Below, one piece after another: positions 1-5,994 of a DNA stretch of 36,591 nt (the first letter of the stretch is position 1; each line of letters opens with the position of its first letter). The position numbers were made by a program, and so were the translations under genes. The notes under the pieces were generated by a model. That model saw only the letters and a program-made list of their open reading frames with translations, did not search any database and was not told the DNA's origin. The stretch comes from a virus. The DNA lies in IMG/VR virus record IMGVR_UViG_3300033571_006631, positions 1 through 36,591 of that record, one strand, 5' to 3'.

Positions 1-87
1 ACTACTTTTTACCCCTACGGGGATCATGGTGACGATCCTACACGTTTGTTTTTTTGTCGGGGTAGTCACTTCATTGATCGGCGTTAG
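1..87. repeat. Terminal direct repeat, left copy (circular overlap)
   Basis: The first 87 bases are identical to bases 36505-36591. An ORF is completed only by joining the two ends, so the simplest reading is an assembly overlap of a circular or circularly permuted genome. A true short terminal repeat of packaged DNA is the alternative and cannot be excluded here. Confidence 0.9.
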
Positions 88-148
88 AGTCTACGTATTA
101 GGCGATGACCCGACGATGGCAGTTAAAGCAACGGTGGGGCGTAAATGA
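1..148 (+). CDS. Small membrane protein, C-terminal part (start lies at 36488 across the junction)
   Basis: This is the 3' part of a 53-residue ORF that begins at 36488 and crosses the circle junction. The joined protein starts MKTIKELLFTP and has a single hydrophobic segment around residues 14-40 (TGIMVTILHVCFFVGVV and following), with a short soluble C-terminus ending VGRK. The stop overlaps the next start as ATGA at 145-148, which implies translational coupling to the transglycosylase. One membrane span next to a wall-degrading enzyme makes a holin-like or accessory lysis role possible, but no family is recognised and function is unknown. Confidence 0.7.
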   Translation, partial: LLFTPTGIMVTILHVCFFVGVVTSLIGVRVYVLGDDPTMAVKATVGRK

Positions 149-630
149 GCAGCGATCAGGGTAGCGGCTGGATAATCGCGGCGCTGCTCGTGGCGGCCTG
201 TTATGTCTCTTTGCCAGAGGCTTTGGTTTACCACGGGGGGCGCTTGTTAGGGCGTCCCGTGGTGCCATCAAAGGCTCTTCTAAAAGCGGAAGTCGAGCGC
301 GCCGCCGATGCGTATGGGCTGTCTCGCAGAGTGCTACAGGCTCTTGTCAGAGTCGAGAGCGCTTACAATCCGACAGCAGTTTCAAAAGTCGGAGCGCGTG
401 GGATAGCTCAGATCATGCCGTTTAATGCCAAGCGGTGTGGGCTAGCTGATGCAGATCATTTATGGGATGCGACAGCTAACTTACGCTGCGGGGCAAAGAT
501 TTTGCGCGAAGAACTTGATTTGCATGGCGACTTACACAGAGCATTGACCGTATACAACTGCGGCCGAACAAAATGCGCTGAAGGTCAAAAATACGCAAAA
601 AAAGTGCTGGCGCTGGCGACTGTTTACTGA
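145..630 (+). CDS. Membrane-anchored lytic transglycosylase (SLT domain)
   Basis: The protein has 161 residues. A hydrophobic N-terminal segment at about residues 9-22 (WIIAALLVAACY) acts as a signal or signal-anchor, and a soluble lytic transglycosylase domain spans about 50-155. The catalytic glutamate is probably E71 in RVESAYNP, followed by the family motifs GARGIAQIMP and TVYNCG. Such enzymes cleave the glycan strands of peptidoglycan in the periplasm. It starts in an ATGA overlap with the small membrane protein and follows a lipoprotein and an exported protein encoded at the other end of the window. It may be a signal-anchor endolysin, or a VirB1-like local wall opener; the sequence does not decide between these. 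Confidence 0.85.
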   Translation: MSSDQGSGWIIAALLVAACYVSLPEALVYHGGRLLGRPVVPSKALLKAEVERAADAYGLSRRVLQALVRVESAYNPTAVSKVGARGIAQIMPFNAKRCGLADADHLWDATANLRCGAKILREELDLHGDLHRALTVYNCGRTKCAEGQKYAKKVLALATVY

Positions 631-667
631 TACAAGGGATTTACTGTTTACAACAGAGAGGAGATAT

Positions 668-895
668 ATGAGAGTAATCGAGATAACATATCCGTTATAC
701 AAACTAGAACACAGAAACGGCTTTAGATTTAGCGTACATGCTAAACGAGAAGCTGATGGACGGTTGAGCTATGAGCCAACGAGGGGCTGGGGCGTTCTAG
801 CGCATGAAACACGACAAGACACTGAAAGCCTATTAGAGGATATCGACGACGCGATTTATAATGCTTCGCCTGAAAAATTTAGGGAGGACGAATAA
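668..895 (+). CDS. Hypothetical protein, 75 aa
   Basis: A clear ribosome-binding site (AGAGGAGATAT) lies directly before the ATG. The protein is short, charged and soluble, with an acidic C-terminal third (SLLEDIDDAIYN, then KFREDE). No membrane segment, signal or known motif is visible. The stop codon overlaps the next start (TAATG at 893-897), so it is co-translated with the zinc-ribbon ORF that follows. Family and function are not recognised. Confidence 0.7.
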   Translation: MRVIEITYPLYKLEHRNGFRFSVHAKREADGRLSYEPTRGWGVLAHETRQDTESLLEDIDDAIYNASPEKFREDE

Positions 896-1062
896 TGCGT
901 ATTATCCAGTGTCCAGAATGTAGCTATTTATATGACGTGCATTGCAACAAAGGGTGCCCAGAGTGTGAGCATGAAGTTACCTGCGAAGGTGAGTTAGAAT
1001 TTTATGCGGCAGATTGGGAAGACTTTTACAACCAATGCCAACAATTAAAGGGGAGAATATGA
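895..1062 (+). CDS. Small zinc-ribbon-like protein, 55 aa
   Basis: The start overlaps the previous stop as TAATG, and GGGAGG lies shortly upstream. The product begins MRIIQCPECSYLYDVHC and contains C-x2-C, then a second group C-x3-C-x2-C, a spacing able to bind one zinc ion. The C-terminal half is acidic and aromatic (FYAADWEDFYNQ). The stop overlaps the start of the annealing-protein gene (ATGA at 1059-1062), tying it to the recombination module. Zinc binding is inferred from cysteine spacing only. Confidence 0.65.
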   Translation: MRIIQCPECSYLYDVHCNKGCPECEHEVTCEGELEFYAADWEDFYNQCQQLKGRI

Positions 1063-1811
1063 GCAAAGAACTAACAACTACAAACAATATAGAAATGCTA
1101 AGCACCTTGCGGAGTGCCATAGCACCAGGGCTTACCGATCCTGAGTTTATGCTATTCGCTGAAATGTGCAGGGCAACAGGACTAAACCCAGCAACCAAAG
1201 AGATTTGGGCGATTAAAGCCGGCGGACGCTTGCAATTAATGACAGGTATCAACGGGTTTTTAAAGATCGCCAATAGTCATCCGCAATTTGACGGGATGGA
1301 GGTAGAATTTGAGTGGGAAGAAAAGGGACTCATAGCGGCGACAGCTAAAGTTTACCGCAAGGATAGGCGCTTTCCGTCGATTGCTACCGCTTACATGGCT
1401 GAATACGGCAAGCAAACTCCTATATGGAAGCAGATGCCCAGTATTATGCTTTCAAAGTGCGCGAAAAGCTTGGCCATACGGGAAGCATTTATCAACGAAC
1501 TTGGTGGTTTATATACTCAAGAGGAGATGCCATCAGAGTTTGCGCCGCCAAAAGCCTATGAGCCGCCACCACTAGATCCAGCCATACACGGCGATGTCAT
1601 CGAAGTAAGACCACCGGACGCACCAAAACCGAAAGCAGTAGAGACATTTTATGATGTGTCGTCACTCGATGAAGATCAAAAGATTGCAGCAGAGCGATAT
1701 TTACAAACGTGCGGCGCAAAACTAACGGCTGACAATGTTTGGCGATCTCCTATCAGATTGCAAAAATTAACGCAGTGTATTGTGGAGAAGCCAAGCAATG
1801 AAGAAAAATAA
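1059..1811 (+). CDS. bet: Red-beta/RecT-type single-strand annealing protein
   Basis: The protein has 250 residues from the ATG at 1059, which has AAAGGGGAGA just upstream; the upstream in-frame extension to 1014 lacks such a site. The N-terminal 150 residues match the phage Bet/RecT pattern: LTDPEFMLFAEMCRATGLNP, EIWAIKAGGRLQLMTGINGF, a beta segment GMEVEFEWEEKG, then MLSKCAKSLAIREAF. A proline-rich linker (about 170-205) joins a small C-terminal helical part. These proteins anneal complementary single strands during phage replication and recombination. A partner exonuclease of the Red-alpha or YqaJ type is not evident nearby. Confidence 0.88.
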   Translation: MSKELTTTNNIEMLSTLRSAIAPGLTDPEFMLFAEMCRATGLNPATKEIWAIKAGGRLQLMTGINGFLKIANSHPQFDGMEVEFEWEEKGLIAATAKVYRKDRRFPSIATAYMAEYGKQTPIWKQMPSIMLSKCAKSLAIREAFINELGGLYTQEEMPSEFAPPKAYEPPPLDPAIHGDVIEVRPPDAPKPKAVETFYDVSSLDEDQKIAAERYLQTCGAKLTADNVWRSPIRLQKLTQCIVEKPSNEEK

Positions 1812-1849
1812 CTATGCACTAATGGTGCACAATTTAAAGGCAGTAATAA

Positions 1850-2032
1850 ATGACGACAGAAAAACGACCGGATGCACCAAGAGAAGGAGCGATTCGTTTC
1901 ACCGTAATAACGGAAAAGCGGTTTGTGACCTTTTTAAAAAGCTACGCGCAGAAGAACAACGTGAAAATAACGGATTTAATAGGTGAGTGCTTTGAAGAAT
2001 TCATTCAACGACTTAAATCTCGTAAAAAATGA
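1850..2032 (+). CDS. Small ribbon-helix-helix-like protein, 60 aa
   Basis: The product is basic. A short beta-like segment (AIRFTVITEKR) is followed by two predicted helices (FVTFLKSYAQKN and TDLIGECFEEFIQRL), the order seen in Arc/MetJ ribbon-helix-helix DNA-binding proteins. A weak AAAGG site lies 5' of the ATG. It follows the annealing protein by 38 bases and overlaps the next ORF. A competing frame (1780-1986) has no recognisable fold and is probably a shadow. DNA binding is an inference from the segment order. Confidence 0.5.
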   Translation: MTTEKRPDAPREGAIRFTVITEKRFVTFLKSYAQKNNVKITDLIGECFEEFIQRLKSRKK

Positions 2033-2225
2033 GATCCAAAAAGTGCTAAAGCAATTTGATAAAGTCAGTTTGTCAATGTTTGAAATGGGACAAGCTGATG
2101 GATTGCGTTGGGCGCTGGATATTTTAAAGGTAATAAAAAACCTCCAAGAGCTGCAAAGTGCTCAAGGAGGCGTAGAAATATATGAGGAGGCCAGAATATC
2201 AAAAAACAACAATTTGTCCAGATAA
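1983..2225 (+). CDS. Hypothetical helical protein, 80 aa (GTG start)
   Basis: The reading frame opens with GTG at 1983 inside the end of the preceding ORF. The protein is mostly alpha-helical (LVKNEIQKVLKQFDKV, MFEMGQADGLRWALDILKVI), suggesting a small coiled or bundled protein. The ribosome-binding site is weak (ATAGGT), so translation probably depends on coupling. Start choice is uncertain; TTG at 1992 is an alternative. No family is recognised. Confidence 0.45.
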   Translation: MSALKNSFNDLNLVKNEIQKVLKQFDKVSLSMFEMGQADGLRWALDILKVIKNLQELQSAQGGVEIYEEARISKNNNLSR

Positions 2226-2266
2226 ATACAATACTAAATCAAACGATTAAAAAACTAAGAGGAAAA

Positions 2267-2575
2267 ATGAATAGGCCAGTGCAAAGTTTTAGAGATAGAG
2301 GGCTAGACGTTTCAATTTGGGCAACCAAAAACGGAGGCTATTCCTTTACATTTCGCAAAACATATAAAAACAAACAAACGGGGGAGTATGTAGAAACTAA
2401 GTATTTATACAAAGAGGAGGCAGAGAAGTTAATTGAGATGCTGCAAGAGGCCGTGAAATACGCAAGCAATAGAGCAGAACATGATGTAGAGCATATTGCA
2501 GCTGGCGGATACAACACTGAGAAGAAAGCTGCTGCAAAGCATGAAGAAATAGATGATTTAGACTTGCCCTTTTAA
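2267..2575 (+). CDS. Putative ssDNA-binding / PC4-like phage protein with SSB-like tail
   Basis: The protein has 102 residues with AGAGGA five bases before the ATG. Residues 1-65 alternate beta strands (SFRDRGLDVSIWATKNGGYS, then FTFRKTYKNKQTGE) and end in a helix (KEEAEKLIEMLQEAVKYA), as in small phage proteins with a PC4/YdbC-like fold. The C-terminus is acidic and ends DDLDLPF, closely resembling the partner-binding tail of bacterial SSB (…DDIPF). Its position after the Bet-like gene fits a role on single-stranded DNA. The assignment rests on pattern resemblance, not a confirmed family. Confidence 0.5.
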   Translation: MNRPVQSFRDRGLDVSIWATKNGGYSFTFRKTYKNKQTGEYVETKYLYKEEAEKLIEMLQEAVKYASNRAEHDVEHIAAGGYNTEKKAAAKHEEIDDLDLPF

Positions 2576-2599
2576 AAAGGGTTGAGTACCATTCTAAAC

Positions 2600-3055
2600 A
2601 TGAACAAGCAATGCAAGAAATGTAATCAAACTTTACCAATAGAAAGTTTTTATGCTCATCAAGCAATGAAAGATGGGCGGTTAAATTATTGCATTGCTTG
2701 TGTCAAAGCTAGAATAGCTGAACATCGCCAAAAGAATTTAGACAAAGTTAGAGCTTACGACAGAAAAAGAAGTCGCACTGAAGAAAGAAAGTTAAAGAAT
2801 AAAGAATACCAACAAAGCAAAAAAGAGTTAGTTAAAAAATGGCGGCAAGCGTGGATAGAAAAAAATACGCATAAAAGAAAAGCGCATCTTGCCGTACAAT
2901 GTGCAAAAGCAAGGGGGTTAATTAAACAAAAGCCTTGCGAAATATGCGGCATGCAAAAAAGTGAAGCGCATCATCCAGATTATAGCAAACCTTTAGAAGT
3001 TGTATGGCTATGCTCAAAGCATCATGGTGAATTGCATAGAAGGTACAAAGATTAA
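2600..3055 (+). CDS. Free-standing HNH endonuclease with N-terminal zinc finger
   Basis: The product has 151 residues from ATG 2600; a TTG at 2582 would add six residues. The N-terminus carries a zinc finger (CKKCNQTLPIESFY, later CIACVKAR) followed by a long basic helix rich in Lys/Arg (about 40-95). The C-terminus has a zinc-supported HNH fold: CEICG, the AHHPDY pair of histidines, and WLCSKHHGELH. This arrangement is common in free-standing phage HNH genes that behave as homing endonucleases. It sits between unrelated small ORFs, consistent with insertion. Catalytic residues look intact. It is a different subtype from the terminase-nested HNH. Confidence 0.85.
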   Translation: MNKQCKKCNQTLPIESFYAHQAMKDGRLNYCIACVKARIAEHRQKNLDKVRAYDRKRSRTEERKLKNKEYQQSKKELVKKWRQAWIEKNTHKRKAHLAVQCAKARGLIKQKPCEICGMQKSEAHHPDYSKPLEVVWLCSKHHGELHRRYKD

Positions 3056-3089
3056 GCTGTGGAGTATGTAATCGCTTGAGAGGTAATAG

Positions 3090-3329
3090 ATGAGTAAGAT
3101 TATACAAAACGAACATTTGCAATTTTTTAAAAATTTATCGGAATTATGCAAACAATACAAAGTAAGCATTGCCTGTAATGACACGCTTTACGCTATGGAT
3201 AGCACTGGCTATGTGTCGTTCTCTTTTAGTCATAGCATTATGATTTACAAAACGTCTTATTTTAATGCTGATACCAAGACAGTGACGGTAGACGAAACAA
3301 TAGCAATAGCAGAGGTAACAGATGAGTAA
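3090..3329 (+). CDS. Hypothetical protein, 79 aa
   Basis: A GAGAGG site precedes the ATG by seven bases. An N-terminal helix (HLQFFKNLSELCKQY) is followed by beta-rich sequence (VSFSFSHSIMIYKTS, TKTVTVDETIAIAEV). No membrane segment or known motif is seen. The last codons contain the start and ribosome-binding site of the next small ORF (overlap 3322-3329). Function unknown. Confidence 0.6.
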   Translation: MSKIIQNEHLQFFKNLSELCKQYKVSIACNDTLYAMDSTGYVSFSFSHSIMIYKTSYFNADTKTVTVDETIAIAEVTDE

Positions 3330-3453
3330 GACACCGGAAGAAATGGCGCAACAATACATCAGTACAATAGCAGATACACACTCAGTTAAAGCTGCTTGTG
3401 AGAAGGCGTTTATAGCTGGATATCAACGAAAAGCAATAGAGGAGAAAATATGA
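3322..3453 (+). CDS. KTPEEMA-family small protein, 43 aa
   Basis: It begins MSKTPEEMAQQYIS and continues to EKAFIAGYQRKAIEEKI. GAGGTAACAG lies directly before the ATG. The stop overlaps the next gene's start (ATGA at 3450-3453). The same opening module (KTPEEMA, then a CEIAF-LAGY-like helix) is the N-terminus of the DUF551-like protein at 4386, and a 15-codon stub of it lies at 4074. It therefore looks like one copy of a repeated local module whose role is unknown. Confidence 0.6.
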   Translation: MSKTPEEMAQQYISTIADTHSVKAACEKAFIAGYQRKAIEEKI

Positions 3454-3785
3454 ATGAAATAATTGTAAACGGTGAAACTTATATAAAAGCAACTGCTTCA
3501 ACCACTGAGTATTCGCTTATCAGAACGTATTCGGCTGGAGTGCATTTTGGCAAAGTTACAAAGCGCGATGGCAAAGAAGTTGAATTAGCAGATGCTAGGC
3601 GAATTTGGTATTGGGAGGGTGCTGCGTCATTGTCTCAAATGGCAGTGGATGGCGTTAGCAAACCTGATAAATGCAAATTTAGCGTAACAGTGCCGACAAT
3701 AGTATTGACGGAAGCGATTGAAATTATTTCGTGTACCGAAAAAGCGACTAATTGCATTTTAAAGGTGCCAGAATGGAAAGTGTAA
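3450..3785 (+). CDS. DUF6948-like phage protein, 111 aa
   Basis: The ATG has AGAGGAGAAAAT upstream and overlaps the previous stop. Diagnostic segments are YSLIRTYSAGVHFGKV, KRDGKEVELADARRIWYWEG, AASLSQMAVDGVSKP and the C-terminal EAIEIISCTEKA with a final PEWKV. This pattern recurs in uncharacterised phage proteins that I associate with DUF6948. The protein is soluble, with no signal or membrane span. Its 3' end carries the ribosome-binding site and start of the low-complexity gene. Molecular function is not known. Confidence 0.7.
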   Translation: MNEIIVNGETYIKATASTTEYSLIRTYSAGVHFGKVTKRDGKEVELADARRIWYWEGAASLSQMAVDGVSKPDKCKFSVTVPTIVLTEAIEIISCTEKATNCILKVPEWKV

Positions 3786-4012
3786 ACAACGGCAGCGGCA
3801 GCGGCAACGGCAGCGGCTACGGCGTCGGCAGCAGCAGCGGCAACGGCTGCGGCTACGGCAGCGGCTACGGCAGCGGCAGCTACGGCGGCGACGACGGCAG
3901 CGGCTACGGCCGCGGCTACGGCGACGGCAGCGGCGACGACGGCAGCGGCTACGGCTACGGCCGCGGCGACGGCAGCGGCGACGGCGGTAGCGGCAGCAGC
4001 GGCTACGGATGA
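3773..4012 (+). CDS. Gly/Ser/Tyr/Asp low-complexity protein, 79 aa
   Basis: The ATG at 3773 has AAAGGTG five bases upstream and lies inside the end of the DUF6948-like gene. After MESVNN the protein consists only of Gly, Ser, Tyr, Asp, Asn, Arg, Cys and one Val, in a GSG/GYG/GDG pattern. Nearly every codon ends in C (GGC, AGC, TAC, GAC, AAC), giving a C/G-rich stretch unlike its A/T-rich neighbours. The frame is intact, ends in ATGA with the next ORF, and such arrays expand by slippage. The composition suggests a disordered, possibly phase-separating or linker-like protein; no function is known. Confidence 0.65.
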   Translation: MESVNNGSGSGNGSGYGVGSSSGNGCGYGSGYGSGSYGGDDGSGYGRGYGDGSGDDGSGYGYGRGDGSGDGGSGSSGYG

Positions 4013-4077
4013 AAAACGAAGCTAAGAAGTATTATACGAATCAGCCTAAGTACGATGTAGGGACGGAAGAAAAATGA
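4009..4077 (+). CDS. Minimal ORF, 22 aa, in an ATGA chain
   Basis: The peptide starts MKNEAKKYYTNQPKYD. Both its start (ATGA with the low-complexity gene) and its stop (ATGA at 4074-4077) overlap neighbours, the same coupling geometry used through this block. It is too short to identify. It may be a genuine micropeptide or only a translational relay. Confidence 0.35.
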   Translation: MKNEAKKYYTNQPKYDVGTEEK

Positions 4078-4121
4078 AAACACCTGAAGAGATGGCAGAG
4101 GAGATATGGGATACGATTTGA
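4074..4121 (+). pseudogene. Truncated KTPEEMA module, 15-codon stub
   Basis: The ORF reads MKTPEEMAEEIWDTI and stops. Its bases 4077-4096 (aaaacacctgaagagatggc) are identical to 4395-4414 in the DUF551-like gene. The rest of the domain is missing and the stub runs into the next gene, whose ribosome-binding site (GAGGAGAT) lies within the stub. It looks like a duplicated or stranded 5' end kept because it supplies translation signals. Confidence 0.5.
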
Positions 4122-4396
4122 AGCCAGTGAGATTACGAAACCAATGGGGCGACAACGAGCCTATTTGGCAGCGTTACAATATGCGTGGATGGCATGAACT
4201 TAACCAGTTGATACTAGAATTTAAGTTACGACCTCTTCCTCAAGCTAATGATGGTTATTTGATTACAGAAAAGAAATGTAGGGCAATCGCACGAATACTT
4301 TTTGAGAATCAGGAGAGGCTACAGGCTGAAGGCTTAGGATTTTTAACTGAGCATATTGCATGGTGGAAAAACTGTGGAGGTTGTCGTGTCTATTAA
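4106..4396 (+). CDS. Hypothetical protein, 96 aa
   Basis: GAGGAGAT lies immediately upstream of the ATG, inside the preceding stub. The protein is soluble, rich in Trp and Asn early on (LRNQWGDNEPIWQRYNMRGW) and helical later (EKKCRAIARILFENQERL). It ends in CGGCRVY. It is flanked by two copies of the KTPEEMA coding start, suggesting it was inserted between them. The gene end overlaps the next start by 11 bases. No family recognised. Confidence 0.65.
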   Translation: MGYDLKPVRLRNQWGDNEPIWQRYNMRGWHELNQLILEFKLRPLPQANDGYLITEKKCRAIARILFENQERLQAEGLGFLTEHIAWWKNCGGCRVY

Positions 4397-5039
4397 AACA
4401 CCTGAAGAGATGGCGGAGAAATGGCTAAAGACATTTCCAGAGGGCGGGGACTGTTGCGAAATAGCCTTCCTAGCTGGCTATAAAGCAGCACAGGAACATG
4501 CGCACGCAGCGCTAGAGGAGGCTGAGGCTAGGCACGAGGCTTATGTGCTAGCAGCAGAGGAAAACTTCAAACGATTGGAGGCTAAATTGAATCAAGTTGT
4601 TGATGGCAACAAGATGATGAACGAGTTCGATGCGATGCTTGAGGAAAAAGAATTGGTTAATATAAAGCTAAGAGATGCCTTCTATCGCTCGTTGAACTTT
4701 TTAATATGCAACGAGTCCGTACCAGTGTTTCGTTTGAATGATATTTTATTTTACGTTGGACACTTAGAGGATGTGCTAATGGCTCGCAACTCTTCGGAAA
4801 AACCGGAAGGTTCCAACTCTTCGAAGAATTCGAACGGTTGGATTAGCGTAAGGGAGCGGCTGCCGGAGATTGGGGAGTGGGTGTTAATTAACGGCCCAGA
4901 AGTTTGCCAACGAATTGAACCACCGTCAGCTTCTTGGAAGGCAGAATACGCATGGAACACTGACCATGAAAGTTTTTATTATCCTGAAGACATCACCCAC
5001 TGGATGCCGCTACCTGACATGCCGAAGGAGGAAGAGTGA
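4386..5039 (+). CDS. KTPEEMA / coiled-coil / DUF551 protein, 217 aa
   Basis: The GTG at 4386 is chosen because GGAGG (4376-4380) lies five bases upstream; an upstream frame extension to 4356 has none. Three parts are visible: the N-terminal KTPEEMA module with CEIAFLAGYKAAQE (1-40), a helical, probably coiled-coil middle rich in Glu/Ala (40-100), and a C-terminal DUF551 domain (about 160-215) with GWISVRERLPEIGEWVLING and ITHWMPLPDMP. DUF551 occurs widely in phage early regions without known function. A Ser/Asn-rich linker joins the last two parts. The stop overlaps the next GTG start. Confidence 0.75.
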   Translation: MSIKTPEEMAEKWLKTFPEGGDCCEIAFLAGYKAAQEHAHAALEEAEARHEAYVLAAEENFKRLEAKLNQVVDGNKMMNEFDAMLEEKELVNIKLRDAFYRSLNFLICNESVPVFRLNDILFYVGHLEDVLMARNSSEKPEGSNSSKNSNGWISVRERLPEIGEWVLINGPEVCQRIEPPSASWKAEYAWNTDHESFYYPEDITHWMPLPDMPKEEE

Positions 5040-5641
5040 ACGCAGATATACCGCCTCTCAAAGTTTGGATAGAAAGTAAGAACTTAAACGGTAAAGAAGG
5101 TTTTGAGCATGGTTACGCATTTGCAATACAAAGTTATAAAGGACGAGCATTACAGTTTCACGTCCTGCTAGAGTCAGGCGCTCACTTTCGTCACGTCCCT
5201 TTGCATTGGCTCTGGCATGATGATATTAACGGTGATTGCTCTAAGTATTCCCTAGAGTCCCTTCAGTTATGGGATTGTTTTAGTTACCGCCCAATAGTGA
5301 CTACTTTTGATATGCTTAAAGGGTATCAATGCGATGCAATTCTTAAAGATAAAACTAAAATCTCAGGTACTTATTGGTGCACGATTGATTGGCTGCCTGA
5401 TTCTGATAGTGAGTCTGGATTCTTGCTACATCCCGACCAAAATAAATGCGCCCATTTACTTATGTTGGATAACGGGCAAATCGGATGTTTGCCTACCAAC
5501 AGAGTCATTTTCAAAGACGCCTTCTTTATCGGAGATGTTCCAGATGCTACCTCCCATGGATATAAAACCGTGGGGACAGTCTTCAAAGCAGAATCCTGCA
5601 AAAGATGGTCAGTAGCAAAAACAGAGGAGACTTTTTACTAA
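5036..5641 (+). CDS. Conserved-looking phage protein of unknown function, 201 aa
   Basis: The GTG start overlaps the previous stop (GTGA), with GGAGGAAGA directly upstream. The protein is soluble and mixed alpha/beta. Recognisable blocks are HVLLESGAHFRHVPLHWLWH, LWDCFSYRPIVTTFDMLKG, then GTYWCTIDWLP and the later DQNKCAHLLMLDNGQIGCLP with NRVIFKD. I have the impression of a recurrent phage protein with this block order but cannot name a function. The stop at 5639-5641 abuts the resolvase start. No metal or nucleotide site is obvious. Confidence 0.7.
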   Translation: MNADIPPLKVWIESKNLNGKEGFEHGYAFAIQSYKGRALQFHVLLESGAHFRHVPLHWLWHDDINGDCSKYSLESLQLWDCFSYRPIVTTFDMLKGYQCDAILKDKTKISGTYWCTIDWLPDSDSESGFLLHPDQNKCAHLLMLDNGQIGCLPTNRVIFKDAFFIGDVPDATSHGYKTVGTVFKAESCKRWSVAKTEETFY

Positions 5642-5994
5642 TGGTAAATTCAAGAGCAAAAGGCGCTAGAGCAGAACGCGAATTAGCCAACAAGCTAAAG
5701 GAGCACGGTTTAACCGCACGTCGAGGGCAACAATTTTGTGGCGCGAATGGTGACTCTGATGTAATTTGTAAAGAGTTAGATTCGTATCACATCGAATGTA
5801 AAATGGTTGAGGCTTTAAACATTCATAAAGCCATGGACCAAGCGATTAACGATTGTCAAGACAAAACTCCAATATGTATTCACAGAAAAAACAAGAAGCC
5901 GTGGCTAGTGACGATGTACCTAGAGGATTGGATACAATTAGCCGCCCCAAACCATTCACCGATATTGAACCCGAAGAAGGACCAAACTTCTTAA
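5641..5994 (+). CDS. PDDEXK-type Holliday-junction resolvase-like nuclease
   Basis: The product has 117 residues from ATG 5641, next to the previous stop, with GAGGAG slightly farther upstream. The sequence shows a nuclease core: KGARAERELANKLKEHG, the strand GDSDVICKE supplying the aspartate, and IECKMVEALN giving the E-x-K pair, followed by AMDQAINDCQ and KKPWLVTM. This is the layout of small phage PDDEXK resolvases that cut branched DNA before packaging. It fits with the annealing protein in the same block. An in-frame start at 5605 is possible but less likely. Confidence 0.78.
   Translation: MVNSRAKGARAERELANKLKEHGLTARRGQQFCGANGDSDVICKELDSYHIECKMVEALNIHKAMDQAINDCQDKTPICIHRKNKKPWLVTMYLEDWIQLAAPNHSPILNPKKDQTS

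Noticed and set aside
1780-1986. 68-codon ORF competing with the ribbon-helix-helix-like gene
   Set aside because: It has no domain signal and a poor start context; the overlapping 1850 frame shows an ordered beta-helix-helix pattern.
2182-2250. 22-codon ORF with AGGAGG upstream before the 2267 gene
   Set aside because: The peptide has no recognisable feature, and the AGGAGG is inside the end of the previous gene. It may be only a relay for ribosomes; evidence is too thin to list as a gene.
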